From NCBI GenBank assembly GCA_001048675.1, contig CCKK01000020.1, positions 806,001 through 870,000 of the forward strand: DNA of 64,000 nucleotides, written 5' to 3'. Made by a program: the position numbers and the translations under genes. Below are positions 1 to 7,959 of the stretch, piece after piece (the stretch's first letter is position 1; each line of letters starts with the position of its first letter). The stretch comes from Vibrio diabolicus. Its GTDB lineage: Bacteria; Pseudomonadota; Gammaproteobacteria; Enterobacterales; Vibrionaceae. The notes beneath the pieces were generated by a model. The model was not told where the DNA came from. It was given only the letters and a program-made list of their open reading frames with translations, and did no database searches.

Positions 1-40
1 ATTAATCCAACATTGCTTTGAGAAGTTAATTGCAATTTAC

Positions 41-77
41 CGAGGCTTAACTGTAAGGTTAAGCCTCGTTTGTTTTT
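41..77 (+). terminator. Rho-independent terminator of the gene left of the window
   Basis: A perfect 11-bp inverted repeat (41-51 with 58-68, 6-nt loop) is followed by a T-rich tract. It sits just before btuC, so it ends an upstream transcript. I see no cobalamin riboswitch in the few bases left of btuC. Confidence 0.85.
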
Positions 78-87
78 ATCGGCCGCT

Positions 88-1083
88 ATGGATTTTCAAC
101 AACTTATCCTGAACAAGGAACGACGCTGGCAACGTAACCTGATGGTTATGTCGATCGTGCTCGCTGTACTCTCTGCCATCCACTTGATGGTCGGAGAAAT
201 TTTCCTTTCTCCTTTTCAATCTTTATCTGCATTTGAACATAAGCTACTGGTGGACTTGCGTTTACCGAGGTTGGTGTCTGCGGCAATTATTGGTGCTGCG
301 TTAGCGGTATCTGGCGCGACGTTACAAGTGTTGCTTGGGAACGTGTTGGCTGAACCAGGCGTACTCGGTATATCTGGTGGTGCAAGCTTAGCAATGGTCT
401 TAATCATGTTCGCGTCACCTGTTCTTCCTACCCCGATTGTTTTTATGTTGGCAGCGATTGCAGGCTCGATGTTATTCACGTTTGTTTTGGTGGCGATAGC
501 AAGGGCAATGCACCTGACGACGGCTCGATTGCTTTTGGTTGGGGTCGCATTGGGTATTTTATCGAGCGCGATTGTGACGTGGGCATTTTACTTTAGTGAT
601 GATCTCAGTTTACGCCAACTGATGTATTGGTTAATGGGCAGTATTGGCGGTGCAAGTTGGTATCAACATACCGTTACTTTGGTGATGTTACCGGTGCTTA
701 TCTGGTTATGTTGTAAAGGCAAGTCGCTTGATAAATTGATGCTGGGTGAGATTCATGCGACCCAATTGGGTGTCGACGTGCATCAAATGCGTTGGAAACT
801 GATCCTCGCCATTTCTGTTTTGGTGGGTAGTTCAGTCGCTTTGGGGGGCATCATCAGTTTTGTTGGTTTGGTGGTACCGCACTTGTTGCGTTTGGCTTTT
901 GGTACGGAAAACCGTTATTTATTGCCACTTTCTGCAATATCTGGTGCTGCGTTGCTTGTATTTGCTGATATCGGCGCAAGGCTGTTATTGGACTCTGCTG
1001 AGTTACCTTTAGGTGTCATGACAACATCGATTGGCGCACCTATTTTCATCTGGATGCTGGTGAAGAGTCATGATGCACGTTAA
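88..1083 (+). CDS. btuC: Vitamin B12 ABC importer permease BtuC
   Basis: Inner-membrane permease of the BtuCDF cobalamin importer (FecCD family). The 331-residue protein is close to E. coli BtuC (326) and has the family's ten-helix pattern: hydrophobic N-terminal helix, the LPRLVSAAIIGAALAVSGA segment, and the C-terminal SFVGLVVPHLLRL coupling region that contacts the ATPase. I chose the ATG at 88 over an upstream TTG at 70, which would begin in the T tract of the preceding terminator. It overlaps btuD by 14 nt, so the two are co-translated. No btuF is in view. A siderophore permease of the same family is the main alternative, but length and the btuD partner favour BtuC. Confidence 0.88.
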   Translation: MDFQQLILNKERRWQRNLMVMSIVLAVLSAIHLMVGEIFLSPFQSLSAFEHKLLVDLRLPRLVSAAIIGAALAVSGATLQVLLGNVLAEPGVLGISGGASLAMVLIMFASPVLPTPIVFMLAAIAGSMLFTFVLVAIARAMHLTTARLLLVGVALGILSSAIVTWAFYFSDDLSLRQLMYWLMGSIGGASWYQHTVTLVMLPVLIWLCCKGKSLDKLMLGEIHATQLGVDVHQMRWKLILAISVLVGSSVALGGIISFVGLVVPHLLRLAFGTENRYLLPLSAISGAALLVFADIGARLLLDSAELPLGVMTTSIGAPIFIWMLVKSHDAR

Positions 1084-1837
1084 ACATATGTCGGTTGGTA
1101 GTCGATTATTGCCTCTTTCTTTTGAATGCAAAGCAGGCGAAATCGTACATGTCGTTGGGCCTAATGGTTCAGGTAAGAGTACTTTATTGGCTGCGATTTC
1201 TGGTACGTTAAGCTACCGAGAGGGTATGAGTGGTGAAGTGTACGTTGGCGACAAAAACTTGCTTACTTTACCGTTGTCAGAGCAAGCTCATGTTCGAGGT
1301 TATTTGTGTCAGCAATCACGCCCAGCGTTTAATGTTGATGTGTTTCAGTATCTCGCTTTATCTCTGCCAAGTGGTGCTGAGATTGCGGATATCAAAGTGC
1401 GTGATGCCGTCAATATGGTGGTGGAGCTGGTACAACTTCAAGATAAGCTTCATCGCAGTATTCAAACATTATCCGGTGGTGAGTGGCAACGTGTCCGATT
1501 AGCAGGCGTATGTTTGCAGGTGTGGCGTACCATTAATCCTTTTTCGCAGTTTTTAATTTTGGATGAGCCAGCAGCACCATTAGATATTGCGCAAGAGGGG
1601 CTGCTCTATCAATTGATTAACGCTATGGCGGCGCAGGGAATTGGAGTATTGGTTGCTAATCACGATCTCAATCGCACATTAAAGCACGCAGATAAAGTAT
1701 TGCTGCTTAACAACGGTGTGCTGCACTCATCAGGAAATGCCGATACTGTGCTAACGGAAGAAGCGCTCGGGGAAGTATTCAATACTCAAGTCAAAAAGGT
1801 CATCGTAGATGAGCAACCTTATTTAATCTTTGATTAG
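1070..1837 (+). CDS. btuD: Vitamin B12 ABC importer ATPase BtuD
   Basis: Cytoplasmic ATPase subunit that powers BtuC. The Walker A motif GPNGSGKST is near residue 30, the ABC signature LSGGEWQRVRLA near 137, and Walker B LILDEPAAPLD near 162, followed by the switch histidine (ANHD). At 255 residues it matches the BtuD size. The start overlaps the end of btuC (ATGATG at 1070/1073), typical of translational coupling. A strong bidirectional terminator follows the stop. Confidence 0.9.
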   Translation: MMHVKHMSVGSRLLPLSFECKAGEIVHVVGPNGSGKSTLLAAISGTLSYREGMSGEVYVGDKNLLTLPLSEQAHVRGYLCQQSRPAFNVDVFQYLALSLPSGAEIADIKVRDAVNMVVELVQLQDKLHRSIQTLSGGEWQRVRLAGVCLQVWRTINPFSQFLILDEPAAPLDIAQEGLLYQLINAMAAQGIGVLVANHDLNRTLKHADKVLLLNNGVLHSSGNADTVLTEEALGEVFNTQVKKVIVDEQPYLIFD

Positions 1838-1851
1838 TATTTAGGGACAAT

Positions 1852-1881
1852 AAAAAACGACCTACTTGAGGTCGTTTTTTT
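1852..1881. terminator. Bidirectional terminator after btuD
   Basis: The stem CGACCT / AGGTCG is flanked by an A run on the left and a T run on the right. It can therefore stop btuD transcription from the left and the convergent gene ending at 1906 from the right. Confidence 0.9.
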
Positions 1882-1905
1882 AATCGAGATAGCCAAACTC
1901 AACGT

Positions 1906-2481
1906 TTACTGAGTCAGCGGTTTTAGATCTGCTGGGCGGTAGTAAACTGATTTGAGTACTTTGCCTTTACGAATGGTTTTACCTTCCGATACGAAATCTT
2001 CGGCGCATTTCGCGATAATGTATTCACCTTTCTGCACCGCCATCAACTTGATGCCTTGTTCCGCGTAGAATGCTTCTGTTTCTGAGTACTCTTGCTCGTT
2101 ACGGCATACTTTGCTCATGTTGCTTGAGTGCACTTCATCCCAGCAAGGAATAAATTCAATACCACGGTTTACTGCAACGTTTAATAGAAGATCAATTAAG
2201 TAGCTGATCGCTAGGTTGTCTTCTACTTTGCTGTGGCCAAGATGAACGAGACGGCCCATTAATACATACACGCTGTCTACGATGGCATCTGCTTGCTCAG
2301 TTTTACAATCTGCTTCTGCTAGCTCTGTTAGCTCTTCGATCGCCAAAGAGGTGTGTAGTGTATCTGCTTGTGCATCAAGGCTTGCAGCGTCTGCGACTGG
2401 TAAGTCGAACGTACTACGGAACTCGGTGATATCACGGTATAAGTGATCAAAAATCTCTTGGGTTAGCTTTGACAGTTGCAT
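1906..2481 (-). CDS. All-alpha NTP pyrophosphohydrolase-like protein (MazG/PRA-PH superfamily)
   Basis: About 191 residues. An EELTELAEAD stretch near residue 47 followed by DAIVDSVYVLMG resembles the ExxE...D metal-binding arrangement of all-alpha NTP pyrophosphatases such as MazG and phosphoribosyl-ATP pyrophosphohydrolase. Such enzymes hydrolyse nucleotides to the monophosphate and pyrophosphate; the substrate here is unknown. The open frame extends upstream to 2556, but the ATG at 2481 has a GGA-type ribosome site about 9 nt upstream and gives the natural N-terminus MQLSKL. The C-terminal third has no clear motif. Confident about the superfamily, not about the reaction. Confidence 0.65.
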   Translation of the reverse strand: MQLSKLTQEIFDHLYRDITEFRSTFDLPVADAASLDAQADTLHTSLAIEELTELAEADCKTEQADAIVDSVYVLMGRLVHLGHSKVEDNLAISYLIDLLLNVAVNRGIEFIPCWDEVHSSNMSKVCRNEQEYSETEAFYAEQGIKLMAVQKGEYIIAKCAEDFVSEGKTIRKGKVLKSVYYRPADLKPLTQ

Positions 2482-2591
2482 TCTAATTTCCATTGAATCG
2501 ATTGAAGCGGCAATGATACCAAACCGCACTTTGAACCCCAAGGGCATTGCATCCAACTGGTGATAAATCTGCCTTTGGGTAATGGTGGTGC

Positions 2592-3164
2592 TTAACGAAA
2601 TAGGTAAGGGAACAGCTTTTTACGTTCTTCCTCTGAAAGGGCGGAAACACGAGCGATGTTCGTATCGGGAATGGATTCAGGATCAGGATAGTGTTTTAGT
2701 ACCTTTTCCATACTCTCTTCGCGAATCAAATGGAAGATCGGGTAAGGAGAACGATTGGTCAGGTTTTCGTCGTCTTCAGGCCTTGCGCCACCAAAACAGT
2801 AATCAGGATGGAAAGTTGCTACTTGGAAAACACCTTCCCAGTTTTGCTGCTTAATTAATCCTTCAACCCAATCGATACAAAAGTTGTAGTCCCAGAAATC
2901 TTGTAGCATGTTGGGTACCACAACCAACGTGGTCTCAAGTTGTTCGGGCTCTGTGTTACTCAGCTCAATCAGCTGCAATAAAATATCTTCAAGAAGCGCT
3001 GCTTCTTGAGTCGCTTCACTAACAAAGATTTTGATTTGTTTATTACGTTGCGGTTTGGCAGCAAACGGACAAAGGTTGAGTCCGATTACCACATCGTTGA
3101 GCCATTGATCGACCTGTTGAGTGATCGCTTCGATATCTGTGTTTTGTGTTGAACGCGTTGACAT
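2592..3164 (-). CDS. DUF1415 family protein
   Basis: 190 residues matching the gammaproteobacterial DUF1415 family. It has the conserved N-terminal VIGLNLCPFA segment, a central VVVPN...FWDYNFCIDW block, the FHPDYCFGG motif and the C-terminal NRSPYPIFHLIRE block. Conserved Cys and His residues are visible but the function is unknown. Soluble, no signal peptide. It is followed on the same strand by the NTP-pyrophosphohydrolase-like gene about 110 nt downstream, but co-transcription is not certain. Confidence 0.8.
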   Translation of the reverse strand: MSTRSTQNTDIEAITQQVDQWLNDVVIGLNLCPFAAKPQRNKQIKIFVSEATQEAALLEDILLQLIELSNTEPEQLETTLVVVPNMLQDFWDYNFCIDWVEGLIKQQNWEGVFQVATFHPDYCFGGARPEDDENLTNRSPYPIFHLIREESMEKVLKHYPDPESIPDTNIARVSALSEEERKKLFPYLFR

Positions 3165-3253
3165 ACGACTTTCTGGTTTTTATTAAAGTAGCGCAAGCAT
3201 AGCAGAGTTGGTTATCCAAGTAACCAGAGAGGTATTACGCAAATGAGCGCAAC

Positions 3254-4477
3254 TTAGCTACTCTTTAAACTCGCTGCGTCAGGTGTTTGGTCTGTATGCT
3301 TTCTTTCGGCGATGTGTTTCAAATACGCAATCGCAGCAAACATCGCTAGGTAGACGGCGCTTCCCCCTATAAGAACACTCGACCAACCACCATGTTGCCA
3401 ACAATAAAGAAGTAAGAATCCTCCCAAACTACCGCCTACGTAGTAGTGTACTAAGTAGAGCGCTGTCGCGGTGGCTTTGGCGCGAGTGGCATTCTGACCG
3501 ACCCAACCGTAGGCGAGGGTATGAGTAAAGAAGGCACCAAAACTTATCAGCAACAACCCAGCTAGCATTGCGGTCAGACTCTCAACCGCAGCAATCCACA
3601 TTCCCGTCATGCTCACTATCGCGCCTAAGAACATACCGAGGATTGATGAATAACGTTTACTCCAGTGGCCTGCGCAACGAGAGGAGAAAGTCCCTCCCAA
3701 GTAACAAATAAAGATCAGTGAGGCCAACCCGACGGGCACATTGTGAGGTTCACTCACCAGACGGAAACCCATGACGGAGTAAAGGTTGACGAACAAAGCA
3801 AAGTTGAGTCCTCCTATCAGCATCGCGAACCACACGCGTTGGTTTTTAAAATGACCAATAAGCGCACGATTTTGATGGCGCAAACTGCTTGATGACGGGG
3901 TGAAGTTGCGCTGTGTTGGCAATAAATAGTGAACACCAATGACACCAAGAAGAGTGAACACCATCATAACTTCAATGGCAACATCAACACTGAAATTGTC
4001 CGCCAATAAGCCGCCGCTAATACGCCCTGCAATACCGCCTAATGAGTTAGCCGCAATGTACGTTCCAATTGCCATCGAGAAAGCGTGCTTGTCGAGCTCT
4101 TCTGCCATGTAAGCCACGGCGACCGCCGCAAAAGCTGCGAGCGCGACACCGATCAATGCTCGACATACCACCAAAAACAGAAATGAGTCACCAAACAGCA
4201 TCAAAGCGGAAAGGGTAGGAATCGAAAACAGACCGGCCATCATGACTGGCTTTCGTCCCACTGACTCTGATAACACAGCCATTGGAACGAGGCTAAAAGA
4301 GAGAGCGAGTGTTGAGGCCGCAAATAGCCAGTTAACTTGCGTTTCTGAGATCGTGAAAATTTGGGCAAAAGTGGGCAGCATTGGCTGTAGTAGGTATAAA
4401 TTTGAAAAAACCAAGAAGGAACCAAGCGCTAGCGAGAGCGTAATGCGTTTGTATTCCGGTGTGCCAAAACTGACCAT
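3254..4477 (-). CDS. MFS transporter (YnfM-like)
   Basis: 407-residue major facilitator with about twelve hydrophobic segments. The loop 2-3 motif ESVGRKPVM is near residue 67, and the helix-4 motif RALIGVALAA is followed by AVAYMAEE. It sits divergently from a LysR regulator, the same arrangement as ynfM-ynfL in E. coli; a drug or sugar efflux role is only an inference from this family. The ATG at 4477 has an AGGCAGGA ribosome site. Expression is probably set by the LysR protein through the intergenic palindrome at 4558-4572. Confidence 0.8.
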   Translation of the reverse strand: MVSFGTPEYKRITLSLALGSFLVFSNLYLLQPMLPTFAQIFTISETQVNWLFAASTLALSFSLVPMAVLSESVGRKPVMMAGLFSIPTLSALMLFGDSFLFLVVCRALIGVALAAFAAVAVAYMAEELDKHAFSMAIGTYIAANSLGGIAGRISGGLLADNFSVDVAIEVMMVFTLLGVIGVHYLLPTQRNFTPSSSSLRHQNRALIGHFKNQRVWFAMLIGGLNFALFVNLYSVMGFRLVSEPHNVPVGLASLIFICYLGGTFSSRCAGHWSKRYSSILGMFLGAIVSMTGMWIAAVESLTAMLAGLLLISFGAFFTHTLAYGWVGQNATRAKATATALYLVHYYVGGSLGGFLLLYCWQHGGWSSVLIGGSAVYLAMFAAIAYLKHIAERKHTDQTPDAASLKSS

Positions 4478-4557
4478 GAATCCTGCCTAATGTGAGCAAA
4501 TGGAGAGACTGTGATCAATCTATCAGTTCGTTGTAAAATTAAAAAAATATATTAAAA

Positions 4558-4572
4558 ATATGGATACCATAT
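4558..4572. promoter_or_regulatory. LysR-type operator candidate
   Basis: The inverted repeat ATATGG-ATA-CCATAT contains the T-N11-A pattern of LysR-type binding sites (T4559 to A4571). It is 12 nt before the lysR start codon and about 80 nt before the divergent MFS gene, a position suited to autorepression and control of both genes. Confidence 0.55.
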
Positions 4573-4584
4573 ATTTTTGATCTA

Positions 4585-5454
4585 ATGGAATCGAAACAAC
4601 TTAAACATTTTCTGGCGGTCGCTGAACATGGAAACATTACCCATGCGGCGAAAGCCCTGCATATTGCCCAGCCCGCTTTAAGCATTTCTATCAAAAAGTT
4701 TGAGCAGTCTTTGGGCGTTACCCTATTTCGCCGTGATGATAAAAAAATCAGCTTAACGAAAGAGGGCGAAACGCTACTTGTACATGCCAAGCGGGTGATT
4801 CAACAGTTGCATGACGCGCAGCTCGCGATTGATGAGTTGAAAGGTTTAGCGAAAGGAGAAGTACGACTCGGGACGCCATCAATGATGGGCAGTTATTTCT
4901 TTCCACGAATTGTGATGGCGTTTAAAAGCCAGTTCCCGGAATTAAAATTGACCTTGGTCGAAGCTGGGACTCAATCGATTCGTCGTATGCTGCTTAATGG
5001 TCAACTTGATATCGGTGTGATCAGTTGTGATAACGTGCCTGATGACCTAGAAACTGACCATTTGTTTACTAGCCAAATGGTCGCAGTTGTTTCACCTGAG
5101 CATGAGTTAGCCCAGCGAGACGCTCTTACTTTTGATGAGTTCTTTGAACACGATTTGGTTATGTTTCAGCATGGCTATTTTCACCGCGAATTTTTGGATC
5201 AGGTGAGTGAGGAGCATGGGTTTACCATGAAGTCATCATTCGAGACCAACTTACTGCCTTTGATTTTGAGTATTGTGAAACAAGAGTTTGCGATTACCGC
5301 GTTACTGGAACTGGTGACTCAACATGAGTCGGGCGTTGTTGGCCTACCGTTTGAACCACCAGTGACGCTGGATCTGGCACTTGCTTGGCGCAAGCAGGGG
5401 TACTTATCAATAGCAGATCGAACGTTTATCGACTTTATCAAGCGCTACGTTTAA
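4585..5454 (+). CDS. LysR family transcriptional regulator
   Basis: 289 residues. The N-terminal winged helix-turn-helix (about residues 1-60) reads MESKQLKHFLAVAEHGNITHAAKALHIAQPALS, the classic LysR start. The C-terminal periplasmic-binding-like effector domain (about 90-285) belongs to the CynR/BenM side of the family. No ribosome site is obvious before the ATG, and the presumed operator lies directly upstream. It very likely regulates the divergent MFS gene. The effector cannot be predicted. Confidence 0.85.
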   Translation: MESKQLKHFLAVAEHGNITHAAKALHIAQPALSISIKKFEQSLGVTLFRRDDKKISLTKEGETLLVHAKRVIQQLHDAQLAIDELKGLAKGEVRLGTPSMMGSYFFPRIVMAFKSQFPELKLTLVEAGTQSIRRMLLNGQLDIGVISCDNVPDDLETDHLFTSQMVAVVSPEHELAQRDALTFDEFFEHDLVMFQHGYFHREFLDQVSEEHGFTMKSSFETNLLPLILSIVKQEFAITALLELVTQHESGVVGLPFEPPVTLDLALAWRKQGYLSIADRTFIDFIKRYV

Positions 5455-5481
5455 ACGCAGCGCTGATTCATCGTCCGAGCA

Positions 5482-5712
5482 CTAGTCGCCTTTGTACATC
5501 TTCTCGAAGTTCTTTGGGTTCCAGCCAATCATTACCCGATCACCAATTTTTAAAACTGGCACTGAACGAGCACCAAGCGCATCAAGTTCTTTGCGACCGC
5601 GTTGCATCTTAGCATTACACAAACGATAGTTAATATTTTTCGAATCCAGATAACGTTGAGCATCTTTGCAGTGAGGGCATTTATCTTTGACGTAAAGAAC
5701 GACACGTTTCAT
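5482..5712 (-). CDS. Glutaredoxin/NrdH-like thiol oxidoreductase
   Basis: A 76-residue thioredoxin-fold protein: beta strand VVLYVKDK, redox motif CPHC at residues 11-14, and the later SVPVLKIGD cis-proline segment near residue 50, ending GWNPKNFEKMY. The size and cis-Pro segment fit NrdH/glutaredoxin-3-like proteins; the CPHC pair differs from the usual CPYC. The ATG at 5712 was preferred to one 21 nt upstream because GGAGAG lies about 9 nt before it. It converges on the lysR gene with 27 nt between stops. Confidence 0.75.
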   Translation of the reverse strand: MKRVVLYVKDKCPHCKDAQRYLDSKNINYRLCNAKMQRGRKELDALGARSVPVLKIGDRVMIGWNPKNFEKMYKGD

Positions 5713-5850
5713 TGAATTTCTCTCCATTATCATTGGGAGGCGAAGTTTAACGGCCTTTCACCATAAATGAAAGGCGAAAGCTAAGGTGAAACTGTCCTTT
5801 ATCTCAGGTATATTGAGCGCCTTTATTTTGTCATAACAGACGTTAATTCT

Positions 5851-6366
5851 ATGCATCCGTCACTTCGATACATTCAAGGCTACCCACAAAACATCATAGA
5901 GCAGGTGGGCTCATTGATAGCGAGTGGCAAGTTTGTTCCTTGGTTCGAAAAGCGTTATCCCGATAGGCACCAAATCAAAAGCGAAAGGGCGCTCTATGAG
6001 TACGCCATGGCAATCAAAAACCGCTACATGAAGAAAGCCGCGCCAATCAGTAAAGTTGTCTACGATAAGAAAATTCACGCGGTAAACAACGCGCTTGGTT
6101 TGCACAGTGTAATCAGTAGAAACCATGGCGGTAAGCTGAAGTCGAAAAACGAGATTCGCATTGCCAATGTATTTAAAGATGCGCCCGAGCCACTATTAAG
6201 AATGCTGGTGGTACATGAGTTGGCACATACTCGTGAGAAAAACCACGACAAGGCGTTCTATCAGTTATGTTGCTACATGGAGCCTGAGTATCACCAACTC
6301 GAATTTGATGCTCGTTTGTTTATGATTTACCTCGATTTAAAAGCGAATTTGAATGAAGAACAATAA
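5851..6366 (+). CDS. YgjP-like (DUF45) metal-dependent hydrolase
   Basis: 171 residues with the zinc motif HELAH near residue 122, followed by EKNHDKAF. The spacing HELxHxxxxxHxxxF is typical of YgjP-like, M48-related metallopeptidases. An upstream KKxxxxxxxxGGKLKSKNEIRI block is also typical. There is no signal peptide, so it is probably cytoplasmic. It overlaps rlmF by 14 nt and is surely co-transcribed with it, which suggests a housekeeping role near ribosome or RNA metabolism (inference only). Confidence 0.75.
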   Translation: MHPSLRYIQGYPQNIIEQVGSLIASGKFVPWFEKRYPDRHQIKSERALYEYAMAIKNRYMKKAAPISKVVYDKKIHAVNNALGLHSVISRNHGGKLKSKNEIRIANVFKDAPEPLLRMLVVHELAHTREKNHDKAFYQLCCYMEPEYHQLEFDARLFMIYLDLKANLNEEQ

Positions 6367-7480
6367 TCACAACGCGAAGCAAGCAAAGCCAAAGGCTTCA
6401 ATGGCGGGTCAGAAGAAAGACGCGAATAAAGCCAAGCCGAAGCGTGTTAAAGACAAAGTTGCGCGCAAATCCCCTCAGCCTGCAGGAAAGAGCGAAGTCG
6501 AGTTCATAAAAATAGCGAAGAATGGTTTGCATGAGCGTAATGTTCATCGAGGTCGTTACGATTTAAAAAAACTCGTGGAAAGTGAACCACAGTTAAAGCC
6601 ATTCGTTATCAAAAATCCGAAAGGGGAAGATTCCATAAACTTCTCTGATCCTAACGCGGTTAAAATGCTCAATAAAGCATTGCTTGCTGCGTATTATGGT
6701 GTCGAGTTCTGGGACATTCCCGACACCTACCTTTGCCCACCGATTCCGGGCCGCGCTGATTACATTCACCGAGTGGCAGAACTACTTGATAGTGAAGTAA
6801 AAGGTCAGTACACGCACCAAAAAGTGAAAGCGTTGGACATTGGCGTGGGAGCAAACTGTATTTATCCGATTGTTGGTGTAACAAAATACGGTTGGCACTA
6901 TACGGGCAGCGATGTCGATCCAAAATCCATCCAATCGGCTCAAACGATCGTAGAGCACAATCGTGTTTTGACGGGAAAAATTGCACTAATACAGCAACAC
7001 AATGATGCCAATATTTATCGAGGTATCATTCAACCGAATGATCGTTATGATGTGACGACATGTAATCCGCCATTCCACCGTTCGGCGGAAGATGCCGCTA
7101 TGGGCAGCCAGCGTAAAATCGATAATCTAAAAGCAAACCAGCGTAAGAAAGGGCTAAAACCTCAAACCGCACAAGTAAAGACAAGTAAGCCTGCGTTGAA
7201 TTTTGGCGGTCAAAACGCTGAATTGTGGTGTGAAGGCGGAGAAGCGGCGTTTATCCGAAAAATGGCGAATGAAAGCCAAGCTTTTGCTGCGCAGGTCTTG
7301 TGGTTTACAACACTTATATCCAAAAAAGACAACGTTCGCCCGATGCGCAAGCAGCTTGAAAAATTGGGTGTGAAAGCCATTCGTGTGGTTGAAATGAGTC
7401 AAGGACAGAAAGTGAGCCGCTTTGTAGCTTGGTCATACATGGATAAACAACAGCGCAAAGCATGGATTGAACTAAAGTGA
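6353..7480 (+). CDS. rlmF: 23S rRNA (adenine-1618 N6)-methyltransferase RlmF
   Basis: S-adenosylmethionine-dependent methyltransferase that modifies A1618 of 23S rRNA. It has a lysine-rich N-terminal tail (about residues 1-45), the block NGLHERNVHRGRYD, the SAM-binding motif DIGVGANCIYP near residue 165, and the catalytic NPPF motif in TTCNPPFHRS near 238. The 375-residue length is larger than E. coli RlmF (308) mainly because of the basic tail. It overlaps the upstream YgjP-like gene and is followed by a strong terminator. Confidence 0.9.
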   Translation: MKNNNHNAKQAKPKASMAGQKKDANKAKPKRVKDKVARKSPQPAGKSEVEFIKIAKNGLHERNVHRGRYDLKKLVESEPQLKPFVIKNPKGEDSINFSDPNAVKMLNKALLAAYYGVEFWDIPDTYLCPPIPGRADYIHRVAELLDSEVKGQYTHQKVKALDIGVGANCIYPIVGVTKYGWHYTGSDVDPKSIQSAQTIVEHNRVLTGKIALIQQHNDANIYRGIIQPNDRYDVTTCNPPFHRSAEDAAMGSQRKIDNLKANQRKKGLKPQTAQVKTSKPALNFGGQNAELWCEGGEAAFIRKMANESQAFAAQVLWFTTLISKKDNVRPMRKQLEKLGVKAIRVVEMSQGQKVSRFVAWSYMDKQQRKAWIELK

Positions 7481-7513
7481 CGTTGACCGTTTCACACTGA
7501 GCAATAAAGTAGA

Positions 7514-7545
7514 AAGCCCGCTGATATCAGCGGGCTTCTATTTTG
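7514..7545. terminator. Terminator between rlmF and the convergent lipoprotein gene
   Basis: A perfect 24-bp palindrome (7514-7537) with a GC-rich stem AAGCCCGCTGAT and a T-rich right side (TCTATTTT). It lies between two convergent stops and may serve both directions. Confidence 0.85.
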
Positions 7546-7551
7546 GGAGAT

Positions 7552-7959
7552 CTAAAACTTAATGATGGGCTCACAATCTAGTGAACTGAGAGAGACAAAA
7601 GTATCTGTTTTGGCATAGTACAAGCCGCAGGTTTCACCTCTGATCTGCAACGTATATTGGTCTGGAAGACCCGTATAGCTGCCATCCAACAGTTGATTGT
7701 TGTTCCCTTTTACTCGTCCTTTTTCAATCAACAAATGCGGTGAGGATTCAAATACGTTATTTGCGATTCTAGGTGCTGGTGTCCCTTGGATTTCTGCGAT
7801 CGCGTTTTGAATCTCTATGACTGTTTCCGGAGAGTTCTTTTTACTCAATGCTTCAACGGGTTCTTGTGACATAGCTTGGCATCCTATCAAAGAAATTGAA
7901 GTACCTAAGAAAAGCGCAACCCGAATCAGCATTCGTAAAAAGTTAGTTGATCTCAACAT
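7552..7959 (-). CDS. Small lipoprotein of unknown function
   Basis: 135 residues. A signal sequence ends in the lipobox LIGC near residue 27, so the mature protein starts with Cys and is lipid-anchored. The rest (two Cys in GETCGLYY and SLDCEP) matches no family I recognise. The start ATG has GAGG about 8 nt upstream. It overlaps the end of the S41 protease gene by 17 nt, so the two form an operon and may act together in the envelope. Confidence 0.65.
   Translation of the reverse strand: MLRSTNFLRMLIRVALFLGTSISLIGCQAMSQEPVEALSKKNSPETVIEIQNAIAEIQGTPAPRIANNVFESSPHLLIEKGRVKGNNNQLLDGSYTGLPDQYTLQIRGETCGLYYAKTDTFVSLSSLDCEPIIKF

Noticed and set aside
1..87. Cobalamin riboswitch before btuC
   Set aside because: Only 87 nt are available and they consist mainly of a terminator for the upstream gene; no B12-box-like sequence is visible.
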